Both the position numbers and the translations under genes were made by a program. The notes under the pieces are model-generated. The model was given only the letters and a program-made list of their open reading frames with translations, was not told the DNA's origin and did not search any database. This document shows positions 36,270 through 46,700 of a stretch of 64,000 nt of DNA, one piece after another (position 1 is the first letter of the stretch; every line of letters starts with the position of its first letter). Source of the DNA: Mucilaginibacter sp. UR6-1 (GTDB taxonomy: Bacteria > Bacteroidota > Bacteroidia > Sphingobacteriales > Sphingobacteriaceae); the NCBI RefSeq assembly GCF_020880975.1, contig NZ_JAJIWP010000002.1, positions 806,001 through 870,000 of the forward strand, written 5' to 3'.

Positions 36270-39200
36270 ATGCAATTATCACGATCAACAAGATATATAT
36301 TACTAAGCGGAGTAATGCTACTAGTGGCAGCGGCAGTTTACGGCCAGTCGTCCAACCAGAACTACATCCGTGTGCGTACGCCACGGACAAAGATCACGAC
36401 AGATAGTAAGCTTCAGACCTTATCATCGAATGCCGATTCGGTGATGACCGAAGTGCAATACTATGACGGGCTGGGCAGGCCGTTGCAGACCCTGCAAGTA
36501 AAAGGCAACCCAAATAAAACGAAGGATATTGTTCAGCCAGTAGCATATGATGATTATGGCAGAGAGGTCCGGAAATACCTGCCCTTTGCCCACCCTGGAG
36601 CGGCTGACGGCAGCTATAAAGGGGACGCTTTGATCCGGCAGCAGGCATTCTATTATCCGTCGGGTTCAGGGCCGCAGCAAGTTAATGGCGTTGTCAGGAC
36701 AGCCACGCCCTATGCGCAGCTTGTTTATGAAGCCTCTCCGCTCAACAGGGTATTAGAGCAGGGAGCGCCGGGAGAAGTATGGCAGCCCGGTGCGGGACAT
36801 ACCGTAAGGAGCAATATCTATTTCAACAACCAGAGTGCGTTCGGCACATCTGTACTAACAGATAACCCAGGATCAAAACGGGTAGCCTTATATACCGTAA
36901 GCAGTGCCGGGGCGCTGACGCGCAGTACGACCAGCCCGAACTATGCCGATAATCAACTGTTGATAACGATAGTAAAGGATGAGAACTGGAAGTCTGGGGA
37001 CGGTTGCCTGAACACGGTAGAAGAATATAAGGATAAAGATGGTCATGTAATACTCAAGCGTACGTATAACAAAAAAGGCAACCTGCTGGAAATGCTTTCG
37101 ACACATTACGTTTACGATGATCTAGGCAATCTTCGCTATGTGCTGGTTCCGGGATCAAATCCGGATGCCGCCAGTGGCGTGCCAACACAGACTGTATTAG
37201 ACGCCTTCTGCTACCAATATAAGTATGACAGCCGCAATCGTTTATCAGAAAAGAAGATCCCGGGCAAGGGCTGGGAGTTTATTGTTTACAACAAGTTGGA
37301 TCAGGTATGTATGACCCAGGATGCCAACCAGCGCAATAAGGCCCCCCAGGAATGGAGCTACAGCAAATATGACGGCTTAGGCCGGGTCGTGATTACCGGT
37401 ATCTGGAAGCATACCGGCAGCAATGCGGATGCCAATAGCACCGCTCCGTCAAAAACGCACTATAACTGGCTGCAAGGCGTATACAACACCTCGACAGATC
37501 CCTTATGGGAAACACGTGACAACAGCACGGCCACAGGATATACCAATGTAAGCCTGCCCCAGGATGCCCCGGCAGTGTACAATACAATAAGTTACTACGA
37601 TGATTACACCGCTCCCGGTCTTCCTGCACTGTACGCTCTATTAACTGGCGGCACTTCCAAACCTAAAGGATCATTGACAGCGGCCCGGGTAGCTATCATA
37701 AACAGTGACGGAACTGTAAGCAGTAATATGCTTTGGACGGTGAATTATTACGATAGCCAGGGCAGGCTGCTCAACCTGTACAAACAGCATTACAAAGGTG
37801 GCAGCGTACCGGATGAAAAGAACTATGACCTGGTAACGTACTATTATAATTTTAACGATCAGCAAACGGTAACGCAGCGCAAACATTACATCAGCAGTTC
37901 GACCACACAGCGGATGACTATTTCCACCCGGAATATTTACGACCATATGGGGCGTAAAGTAAAAACCTGGCAGGCGATTGGTAACGCTGGCCAGACATCA
38001 AATCCACGTACGCTGCTGGCACAACTGGACTATAATGAGATCGGCCAACTGATGAACAAGAAGCTGCACTCGACAGACAGTGCCACTTTTAAGCAGTCGA
38101 TAGATTACCGCTATAATGAGCGCGGTTGGCTGTCAAGCATTGGCGATCCTGATAACATAACGGCGGGCAGCATATTCGGTATGAAACTTGATTACCATGA
38201 AGGTGCGAATAAGCAGTACAATGGCAATATTGGCGGCATGAGCTGGCAGACCAAGGTTCCGGCTAATCCGGCAGGACTTTACCAGCAGAAACAAAACTAC
38301 CTGTATACGTATGATAACCTGAACCGGCTGATTACAGCAGCTTACGGTGACGCCACCGGCACAAACTCGAATAAGTTCAACGAAGACCTTACCTATGATA
38401 TGATGGGTAACATCCTTACCCTGAAGCGCAGGGGAGGCTCCGCAACAATCTATGTCAATGACTTTGCGTACAACTATACCTCAGGCGGCGCAGGTAATAA
38501 GTTGTGGAGCGTAACGGATGCAGGAACAAATAATCAGCCCGGCAGTTACACGTATGACGGCAATGGTAACGTGATAACGGATACACGTAACCAGATAACC
38601 GGCATAACTTACAATATGTTGAACCTGCCGAGTACGGTAAACAGGACCGGTGGTAACATTAATTACATTTACGATGCGGCAGGGAACAAACTGAGAAAAA
38701 CCGGTACGGAAACGAGGGAGTACATTGACGGGATAGAATACAGCGGCACAACAGTGGCTTTTATCAGCAATGAAGAAGGACGTGCGGTACCGAACGGTTC
38801 GGCGGCATACAGCTATGATTATTACCTGAAAGACCACTTGGGGAACACAAGGGCAGCGATCAAGCAGGATGGCAGCATTGTACAGGTGCAGGATTACTAT
38901 GCGTTCGGTTTGTCGTTCAACCCGGGTAACACATACACACCAGGCCCTGAGAACCGTTACAAGTACAACGGTAAGGAGCTGCAAAGTGAGACCGGGCAAT
39001 ACGATTATGGTGCGCGGTTTTATGATCCGGTTATTGCACGTTGGGGTGCGACTGATCCCTTAGCGGAAAAGTTGAGAAGATGGTCTCCTTACAACTACGG
39101 AGATGATAATCCGATTCGAAATATTGACCCCGATGGAATGCAAAGTGAAGATCACGGTCGGAAAAGAAAAAAAGCAGATTCTCCTAAACCTGTATCAGAT

Positions 39201-39752
39201 TTAAAAAAGGATTTCTCTAACAGGCAATCCGTTTCGCGTGATAATACAAAGGTAAAAATACCTGGGTCGCCGTTAAATCAAGGGATGAACGGTAGAGTAA
39301 TTGATGCAAAGACAGCAAATAAGGGATGGGCGACACCTCCATATAAAGCTGACACCAAAGTGCGTGAATTTCAAACAGGCAAAAGCGACAAATTTGTCCG
39401 CGTATATACAGAAAATAAAACTAACCCTGAAGGTGGATGGATGGCGAAACCGGCTGACGTTAAAGACTTATCTCCTTCAGAAATACAGGATAAATTTTCA
39501 TTGCCTAATAGGCCAACCCACATGGTAGATGTTCTTCCTCCTGAAGGTACAACAGTCAGAGTTGGTGTCGTAGCAGAAGCATTTGGTCAAAGTGGAGGAG
39601 GAATACAATATCAATTAATGAAGGAAATACCTAGCGGATCATTTGTCAATTCTATTGAAATTCCATCTGTAGTTCCTACTCCGGTAATTATTGAACCAGT
39701 GATATTACCTGAAACGCCGGTACTAACCCCCGAACCAATAATCCTCCCATAA
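36270..39752 (+). CDS. RHS polymorphic toxin with TNT-like C-terminal domain
   Basis: The 1160-residue protein has a signal peptide, a DUF6443-type N-terminus (EVQYYDGLGRPLQTLQVKG) and YD/RHS repeats. The RHS-associated core (YYLKDHLGNTRAAI, YGARFYDPVIARWGATDPLA) ends at NIDPDGM (about residue 957). The variable tail (about 958-1160) contains VRVYTENKTNPEGGW and FGQSGGGIQYQL, resembling the TNT NAD-glycohydrolase fold. It would kill by cleaving NAD. A Pro-rich end follows. The immunity candidate starts 12 bases downstream. Confidence 0.82.
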   Translation: MQLSRSTRYILLSGVMLLVAAAVYGQSSNQNYIRVRTPRTKITTDSKLQTLSSNADSVMTEVQYYDGLGRPLQTLQVKGNPNKTKDIVQPVAYDDYGREVRKYLPFAHPGAADGSYKGDALIRQQAFYYPSGSGPQQVNGVVRTATPYAQLVYEASPLNRVLEQGAPGEVWQPGAGHTVRSNIYFNNQSAFGTSVLTDNPGSKRVALYTVSSAGALTRSTTSPNYADNQLLITIVKDENWKSGDGCLNTVEEYKDKDGHVILKRTYNKKGNLLEMLSTHYVYDDLGNLRYVLVPGSNPDAASGVPTQTVLDAFCYQYKYDSRNRLSEKKIPGKGWEFIVYNKLDQVCMTQDANQRNKAPQEWSYSKYDGLGRVVITGIWKHTGSNADANSTAPSKTHYNWLQGVYNTSTDPLWETRDNSTATGYTNVSLPQDAPAVYNTISYYDDYTAPGLPALYALLTGGTSKPKGSLTAARVAIINSDGTVSSNMLWTVNYYDSQGRLLNLYKQHYKGGSVPDEKNYDLVTYYYNFNDQQTVTQRKHYISSSTTQRMTISTRNIYDHMGRKVKTWQAIGNAGQTSNPRTLLAQLDYNEIGQLMNKKLHSTDSATFKQSIDYRYNERGWLSSIGDPDNITAGSIFGMKLDYHEGANKQYNGNIGGMSWQTKVPANPAGLYQQKQNYLYTYDNLNRLITAAYGDATGTNSNKFNEDLTYDMMGNILTLKRRGGSATIYVNDFAYNYTSGGAGNKLWSVTDAGTNNQPGSYTYDGNGNVITDTRNQITGITYNMLNLPSTVNRTGGNINYIYDAAGNKLRKTGTETREYIDGIEYSGTTVAFISNEEGRAVPNGSAAYSYDYYLKDHLGNTRAAIKQDGSIVQVQDYYAFGLSFNPGNTYTPGPENRYKYNGKELQSETGQYDYGARFYDPVIARWGATDPLAEKLRRWSPYNYGDDNPIRNIDPDGMQSEDHGRKRKKADSPKPVSDLKKDFSNRQSVSRDNTKVKIPGSPLNQGMNGRVIDAKTANKGWATPPYKADTKVREFQTGKSDKFVRVYTENKTNPEGGWMAKPADVKDLSPSEIQDKFSLPNRPTHMVDVLPPEGTTVRVGVVAEAFGQSGGGIQYQLMKEIPSGSFVNSIEIPSVVPTPVIIEPVILPETPVLTPEPIILP

Positions 39753-39763
39753 AAACAAAAAAT

Positions 39764-40099
39764 ATGTTCCGTACCCAAGAAAATCGTCTTTATTTTGATC
39801 ATAAAGACCCTGTTATTTTCCCTTATCAGATAAAGAAAACACTTTTATTAGATAGTGTTATAATAGTTTTGATAGAGGTGCCACCGAAGAAAATATTCCA
39901 TAATAATGTGTTTGCCTTTAACACTCAGGGAGAATTTCTTTGGCAAATTTCGAAAACAACACTATTTTATACCGGGGAAAGGTGTCCTTACATTGACGTA
40001 ATTTATACTGATAGATTAATACTTTTCAATTGGTGTGACACAGCTTTAGCTGTTGAATTATATACCGGTGAAATTATTGACAAGTGGAACTCTAAGTGA
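39764..40099 (+). CDS. Candidate immunity protein for the RHS toxin
   Basis: The 111-residue, cytosolic, beta-rich protein begins 12 bases after the RHS toxin stop. Small genes in this position nearly always encode the cognate immunity protein. I do not recognise its family; segments such as NVFAFNTQGEFLWQI and YTGEIIDKW resemble beta-propeller-like immunity proteins. The assignment rests on position. Confidence 0.6.
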   Translation: MFRTQENRLYFDHKDPVIFPYQIKKTLLLDSVIIVLIEVPPKKIFHNNVFAFNTQGEFLWQISKTTLFYTGERCPYIDVIYTDRLILFNWCDTALAVELYTGEIIDKWNSK

Positions 40100-40853
40100 C
40101 CATATGCAGAGGATTGATTACCACGTTACCGAAACCATAATTACATTTATGATGCGAAAGGATGCAAGCTAAGAAAACGGGGACAAAGAGGAGGGAATAC
40201 ATCGACGGGATAGAGTACAGCGGCACGACACTGGCCTTTATCAGCAATGAAGAGGGACGGGCGGTACCAATGGTACAGCTGCATACCGCTATGATTATTA
40301 CCTGAAAGATCACTGGGTAACACCCGGGCCGCGATCAAGCAAGATGGCTCTATCGTGTAGGTGCAGGACTATTATTCGTTCGGCCTGTCTATGAATCCAG
40401 GCAATAACACACCGGTGCAGGTTAATGAGAATCGCTATAAGTACAATGGTAAGGAGCTACATGAAACAGGTAAGTGCGATTATGGAGCAAGGTTCTAAGA
40501 TCGGTGATTTGAAGTGGGGAGTAGTTGATCCGCTATTAGAAGTTTATCAAGGACACACCACGCATTACGGATATGTACTATGAAATCTGATCAAGTTAAT
40601 ATATCCTGACGGACGGTATCCCGATGACCCTGGTGACGGTTTCAACGAAAGCGATCCAGCGGGTAATGGAATGTCATTGATCGAAAATGTTTTTTACGAA
40701 ACTGGACTTTGATAATGTCTACAGAGGACGTTTTGAGGATAATGGAAGACTACAAGAACAATCAGATAATTGCAGGTATTATTACTATGTTGATTTTTAC
40801 GAAGATTATAATATTGAATTGTTTGCAAGTGAGATTTCAATATTTTGTTTTTA
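40100..40853 (+). pseudogene. Orphan RHS core and tip relic
   Basis: Bases from about 40140 to 40500 are clearly homologous to the RHS core just upstream (38661-39060), with the same order of YIYDA, GIEYSGTT-type, KDHLGN, YYAFGLS and KYNGKEL codons. Several small indels and stops (for example TAG in the core) break the frame. Further on, PDGRYPDDPGDGFNESDPAG and a piece ending DFYEDYNIELFASEISIFCF (stop about 40853) look like another toxin tip and immunity remnant. This is a displaced cassette of the kind seen at RHS loci. Confidence 0.75.
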
Positions 40854-40957
40854 ATGTTTACGGTTAGGCTCCTTATACTGTGCTCGAAGCAAGTTAATCA
40901 TTAAGACGCCAAGGAAGCCAAACTCCTTAAATCCTCTACAAAGTGGTTCGAGAAATG

Positions 40958-40972
40958 CCCAGTTGGGCGCAC
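40958..40972 (+). other. Candidate attR (tRNA 3'-end near-copy)
   Basis: The sequence CCCAGTTGGGCGCAC matches the tRNA 3' end at 17758-17772 in 14 of 15 positions, with TGGTTCGAG upstream as in the tRNA. It sits 187 bases before a tyrosine recombinase relic. It may be attR of the first island, attL of the second, or both. Confidence 0.45.
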
Positions 40973-40976
40973 TAAT

Positions 40977-41012
40977 AAAAAGGGCATTTCTGAATAAGAA
41001 AATGCCCTTTTT
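40977..41012 (+). terminator. Hairpin terminator beside the att-like site
   Basis: A 13-bp perfect stem (40977-40989 and 41000-41012) followed by T residues. The upstream AGAAATGCCC at 40951-40960 could pair with the same GGGCATTTCT arm, giving two mutually exclusive hairpins. Confidence 0.7.
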
Positions 41013-41158
41013 CAGTATATTTGAGCGGTTTTTTTCAATCACGGTACTGACTCCGTAAATCTTCATAAAGTCAGGCTTTACATAATTTTTTGTTGAACTT
41101 CACGTAAAAAGCGTCACTAAATCGTCACGGACTTTTTTACGTGCCTAAAAACGGAATT

Positions 41159-42497
41159 ATGGCAACAGTAAATGCTGTGGTTTATGAACAGTTTAAAAGA
41201 GCGGACGGAACCTTTAATGTCCAAATCAAGGTATTCCACCAAAAAGTAAGAAGGTTTATAGAAACAAACCATTACGTTTCATTAAAGCAACTTAACAAGA
41301 AGTTGCACTTGACCGATAAGCATATTATAAAAACATTACAGTTTACGCTTGATGATTACCGCAAATCGATTGGCGACCTCGGTGCCAAGTTAGATTTTAT
41401 GACCTGCGATGAATTACGGGAATACCTCATAAATAAGGACGAAGAAGTAGATTTTATCAAATTTTGCAACATTCACACAGAATCGTTAAAAAAGGCAAAG
41501 AGGTTAGGTACTGCAAAAAATCATACGGCGGTTAAAAATAGTCTAACCGACTATTTTAAAAGAGATACTATTGCCGTAATTGAAATAACTCGAAAATGTT
41601 ATATGCTTATGAAAAATGGTTAAGAACAGATCGGGAAATGAAGCGCATTAACCAGCTAAAAAAAGAGGTCACAACAATTGAGAAAGGCATGCGGGATGGT
41701 GGCATATATGCACATATGCGTGACCTGAGAACCTTATTTAATGAAGCCCGGAAATTCTATAACAATGAGGATTTAGGCATTATGAAAATTAAGCACTATC
41801 CATTTTCAATTTATAAAATAGGTGCAGCCCCAAAAACAAAGAAGCGTAATATAACCCTGGATCAATTGCTTGTAATTAAAAATTGTGAAGTTAAACAGGA
41901 CAGTCGGGCAGAATTAGCGAAAGAATTGTTTATGCTTAGTTTTACTTGTGTGGTATGAATGCGGTAGATTTCTATAATCTCGACCAATACGACCCGAGTT
42001 GGAATCGCATAGAGTATAACAGGTCTAAAACTGAGGATGTACGGGATGACGATGCATTTATTAGTATAAAAGTTGTTCCCGAAGCAAAAGCTTTGTTGAG
42101 CAAGTATATGGGTACATTACAGAGTAGGTATAGTACAAATAATGGCTTGGATACAGCTTTAAGCCAAGGTATGAAACAACTTAGAAAACTGACTGGCATT
42201 GAAAATATAACATTTTATTGGGCAAGGCATACGTTTGCAAATATTGCGCGTAACAAATGTAAAATAAGTAAAGATGATATAGCTGAAGCTTTAAATCATG
42301 TGGATGGAGAACATCGAACAACCGATATTTATATTGAAAAGGATTGGAGCATTGTTGATCATGTTCAAGATGCCGTTATTAAACTTTTTAGAAGTTTGGC
42401 AACCCCAAAACAATCATCTGAGAATCTGAAATTAGGTAAGAATGTAATTAGTAACCCTAATGAACGCCGTAAATCAATGCGACTGGTGAGTGCATAA
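41159..42497 (+). pseudogene. Tyrosine recombinase broken by two frameshifts
   Basis: Three consecutive frames together encode a Bacteroidota-type phage integrase. The N-terminal arm and SAM-like domain (VYEQFKRADGTFNVQIKVF) lie in the first. The core start is in the second (MLYAYEKWLRTDREMKRIN). The catalytic end is in the third (MNAVDFYNL, YNRSKTED, FYWARHTFANIARN, DIYIEKDW with the Tyr). Breaks lie near 41590-41600 and 41943-41948. The second is restored if one T is added to TTTT (expected SFYLCGMN). Decay or homopolymer sequence errors could explain it. Confidence 0.8.
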
Positions 42498-42509
42498 CAA
42501 TTCTTTATT

Positions 42510-42656
42510 ATGAGAACATTTATTTATTTAATTCTGACATGTATAATTGGGACAGGGGCATTTTTATGCGCATTGACCCTTGCGCACAAGCTTCCGGCCT
42601 TTGTTATTGGTTTTGGTGTATGGTTTTTGTTTATAAGGCGAATAATAAAATTGTAA
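42510..42656 (+). CDS. Small two-segment membrane protein
   Basis: A 48-residue frame starting 12 bases after the recombinase end: MRTFIYLILTCIIGTGAFLC, then a second hydrophobic stretch (FVIGFGVWFLFI) and a basic tail (RRIIKL). The positive-inside pattern and composition favour a real small membrane protein. Function unknown. Confidence 0.5.
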   Translation: MRTFIYLILTCIIGTGAFLCALTLAHKLPAFVIGFGVWFLFIRRIIKL

Positions 42657-42667
42657 ATAGATATCAA

Positions 42668-43537
42668 ATGCACGCCGCCTTCCCGTTTCTAACCCGCCCC
42701 ATGAACAAACAGGAGATCGAATACCACCACTTCGATACCCGCCTGTGCTACCACCAGTACGAGGATTGGGAAAAATTGCTCTACGTCGAAGAACAGGAAG
42801 CGCAGGAACTGGATGTCGAACAGGCAGGCAGCGGCACGGATTTTCTACAAAAACTGCGTAGCTTTCGTATCCGCTACCCGCTGCAACAGGCTATTGCCGT
42901 ACCTGTGCCTGTCGCCAGTGAACAGGAAAATAGCGACAGCTACCTGCTGCAACTGATACTGGAGGCAGACGACTATACCATTTCGCAGATCGGCGAAATG
43001 CTCGGCAGGGAGCAGCAGGGCGAAAAACGCCTCGCCATACTCATCCTATTATGAGAAATGTATAGGGAAAAAACGGGAGATCGCAAACGGGCCAGTGCCA
43101 TTCCGCTCGAATACATCAACCGCAAGGTGTTCCGCTCGCATGAGCGTACACGCAAGAATTTTGTGAGGCGGGTGTTTGCCGTCAATCCCTTATTCGCCTT
43201 GCAGGAAATTCAGGAGCGGTATGCGGGATATGACGAACAGTAGCTCACAGCCGATCTTAAAAGAAAACCCACTAGGATCAAACGGAAGAAGCATAAGCCT
43301 GTCACCGACCTGCGCCGCTGCCAGTTGCAGAAAATGGCAGCCAGGTTGCATGCAGCCAACCCCACAGAATACCATACCCTTTGTGTGCGAATGGCCATCA
43401 TGGAGCAGGCGCACCGCCAGCGCCGGCCCATTCCTGTACTCATGAAATTGCAGGGAAAAGCCAAAGTGTATTCGTTTCACTGGCAGACCTGTGAGGGGGG
43501 CAAGCCTTCCCTGAAAAAGCCAACTATAAAGGGATGA
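42668..43537 (+). pseudogene. Unrecognised mobile-element protein with two in-frame stops
   Basis: One frame of 290 codons is interrupted by TGA 43052-43054 and TAG 43241-43243, yet all three parts look like coding sequence. They contain EIEYHHFDTRLCYHQYEDWE, YINRKVFRSHERTRKNFVRR and TEYHTLCVRMAIMEQAHRQR. GC content is higher than in the flanking genes. It may start at 42668 or 42701. The basic middle suggests nucleic acid binding. Two nonsense changes, or two to three short genes in one frame, are possible. Confidence 0.5.
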
Positions 43538-43632
43538 CACACGATCAATTACAAACGGCGTACAACGGGATCGTTTCAGGCAATTACAGTTTTTGAGAAT
43601 TGCCGGGCGTGCCGGCGAAGCCGGCGCCTTTG

Positions 43633-43679
43633 CACCCCATGACCGTTTAGCTGATGAAGGCTGTCCCGGACATGGGGTG
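43633..43679 (+). terminator. Hairpin before the giant GHKL-PRTase gene
   Basis: CACCCCATG (43633-43641) pairs with CATGGGGTG (43671-43679) and is followed by TTTTATTT. A second GC-rich hairpin (GCCGGC, GAA, GCCGGC) lies just upstream around 43610-43626. These probably end transcription from the left and isolate the next operon. Confidence 0.55.
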
Positions 43680-43766
43680 TTTTATTTAATAATATATTTT
43701 GATCGACGTTTGAATATGAGGCGCATTGCCAATAATAATAACATCCTAGCGCTGTAGAAGTTAATT

Positions 43767-46700
43767 GTGAATATTATTCATCTATTGATTTGCTCGGGTA
43801 TTGAACAAAAATTATATTTACTGACCAAACCTGTTCGTATCGTGAATATCTTTCGAATTATTATTCCTGTAAAATTTACCCAAAATAACTTTGATCACGT
43901 AGTTTCAACTTATTATGCGGAATCATTAAAGGTAGAAACTCTCATAATTTTTGACCTTTCATTACTTGAATGGATCAACACCGAAGAACTCGCATTTCTA
44001 TTTGCATGGATACGGTTGCTGGTCAATAAAAAGAAAAATGTACAGGTATGGGCACCATACCCTTATAACATTTATGAGCAAAAGCTGTATAAAGATCCGG
44101 AAGAATTAAGGAATATAAAGATGCTCCTTCCGGTTGATGACCAAGATCACATTAAAAGGAGGAAAAACAGAAATGTATTCCTACTGGGGATTTGGGGTAT
44201 GCTAGAAAACATCGGCCTGAAATCGCAAGATTTCAAAAATATTGTCGAGAACTTCAATTATAAAGAGCGTATACTAAGTGAGAAATATAGTCATCTAATT
44301 ATTCCGTTTACAGTAATCAGTTCTCAAAACACTAAAGAATTTCATCAAAATCCTTTTCATGACGTAATCAATGGAAGTAAAACTTACCGAAGGATCAGTC
44401 CATTCGATTTAACGGGTGAAATAATAGATCGACTCGAATTGTTCGATTGTTACAGCCCCTTTGAAAACAAGATCATAAGCAATGTGATTACTAAGGAGTT
44501 ATTTGCCAATTCCTTGATACACGCAAACTCCAGCGGTAAATTAAATGGTAGTGAAGAATGCTATTTCGCGCTGTCATTAAATAATAAATGGGATAACTTG
44601 GCCAGTAACTATTTTCTCGAACAGTTCATTGCTGAAAAAGAGCCGGAAACGCTAGATTTTTATAAAGATAAAACGGCAATACTGAAGAGTATAAAGCCAG
44701 TTATAAAAAAGCTAACTGCCGAACAGCAGAAGCAGTATCCAGCTATAAGGGAAGCAGATTTATCCCGTTTTAAGGAGGATTTCTTAAATATTTCCTATCT
44801 CGAATTTACATTTCTTGATTTTGGCGATGGAATATATCAGACACTGCGGGAGAAATTTGACAAGTTCTCAGCTACAAATGAACCTTCTGCTCACTTCAAA
44901 AGCTTAAGACGGGAAGATCAGATACTGGAATACGCATTTTTCCCAGATTCTTCAAGGAATCAATATCACTCAAGGTTACAGAATCCTGAGCTATTTCCCC
45001 GTGGGTTGTATTTCCTGGTGGATATGGTCCGACGTTATAAAGGCCTCTTAATTGTCAGGAGCGGAAGTGGTAAAATAGTTTATGATTTTTCAGATAAGAT
45101 TATCATACGAAATACGGGTAGGGAAGTAAATGCGGCAAGAAACCCGACGCAGGTATTACAGGACGCAGTAAGGCCGTCCACGGGAGACCCAGTGCATTTT
45201 GATGGAACTATGATTACGATTGTACTGCCGGAAAGAAAAAATGTAGATGTCAGCTACGCGCCTGTGAGAATAAACGATAAAAAATTATACAGGGATATCT
45301 ATCGCTCCCAAATTGATGATCTGCATTTGCCACGTAAGTTTTTCAAGATCACCAATTATAGGTATATCAGCATGTTGCTTTTGTATGAGCAGGTAATCCG
45401 TAATATTAAACCGGAAGAACTGGGGATGCCCAAAGGTTTTGATTCTCTGATTTATATCTCATTACTCAATGAACTTCGAGGCAAGGCAACGCCAAATTCA
45501 CTCATTTTTATTGACTTTGAACTCTATCCCAGAACGGAAAACATCCAGCAGCTATTATTTTACCTTACCAATTCTCCGTTTATCAATGAGCATACTAAGG
45601 CTATTATTATCAATCTCGAAGATATTACCCCAAGCCGTTCTGCTAAAAGCTCTCATTATCAGATATTGAAAGATTTTAAGTTGAACTTATACGCGGTAGA
45701 TAACGAGCCCCATATATTTCGTCCTATACCTGTTATTTCAATTGACCCTTATGAACGAACGGAATTGAAAATAACCAGTATTGAGTGGATCGGTGTCGAA
45801 CATGAAGATGATGAAATTCTTTTGACAAATTTATTACTGGGAGAACCTGATAATTATCCCCGAACTCACTTCCGGGCAAAAACAGGACATGCCGGAAATA
45901 TATTCGCCATAAACCAAGAACACCTCTACACGATCTTCAATACTTCCCTGGATTTGCTAATAGAGTTTGAAAAGGCAAGACAGATTGAAATACGTAGATT
46001 TATCAATAGTTTAGTTGTTGATGGTTCTAAACCCAAGTTACTTCAAAAACCATTTTTATTCCAGACATCGCAAGGAACGTTTCAGAGCAAATACCTTTCA
46101 CTATATGAAACGCTGCATAACAAGTATGTTGCTAAGTATCTGGCGAAACGCTTATTGGATCAATATTTATCGATGTCCGCAGGAGATGGTTTACAAAAGT
46201 TTACCAAGATTTTGACCGTTACCGTGAGTAGTCAGCTATTGGGCGTCGCGATTCGGGATTTAATTAAGGACGATGCCGCATACAGAGTACTAAAAATAGG
46301 GCAGGAAGCGACGATTGATGATGCGCCATCACTCATCATGCTGGCGAGCTATTACTCATTTGAAACCGAAAAGCCTTTTCAAAAGATTAATTCTGGCGAT
46401 CAAATAGTAATCGTTAACGACGTTATTTCCACAGGCACCTTAATGAAAAAGTTGATCACGAGGATAAAGGGAAAAAATGCCCAGGTTTCTGCGGTACTCT
46501 CCGTAGCCGATATTCGAACGGAAGAATTGACAAAACATGAATTATTCACAGGCATCGCCTTTAAAAATATTATAAGTTACGTTAACAACGAAATTGAAAT
46601 AGATATCTATAAGAAAAAAATGTTGGCTGAAAATGCACTAAGGGATGAGTTACCAAGCCAATTAAAAAATATAACGCCCGAATTGAAAAGAATCAATCCT

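Larger units (their letters stand above)
17758..40972. mobile_element. Putative tRNA-integrated genomic island (about 23.2 kb)
   Basis: The last 15 bases at the tRNA 3' end (17758-17772, CCCAGGTGGGCGCAC) recur with one mismatch at 40958-40972, preceded in both places by TGGTTCGAG. A serine recombinase starts the interval, and mobilisation genes, defence genes and an RHS locus fill it. The ends and the near-duplicate suggest attL and attR. The right copy carries a 4-5 base insertion relative to the tRNA, so it has decayed or belongs to a second insertion. Boundaries are inferred. Confidence 0.5.

Noticed and set aside
38481..38999. 172-codon frame antisense to the RHS core
   Set aside because: Composition (Val, Arg, Cys, Ile) is that of a shadow of repetitive RHS codons; no domain is visible.
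40870..40973. Second tRNA gene
   Set aside because: Only the 3' end resembles a tRNA; the T stem does not pair and no matching acceptor or anticodon arm lies upstream.
43610..43680. Recombination site formed by the GC-rich hairpins
   Set aside because: The two stem-loops with a downstream T-rich tract are explained by termination; no repeat elsewhere in the window matches.
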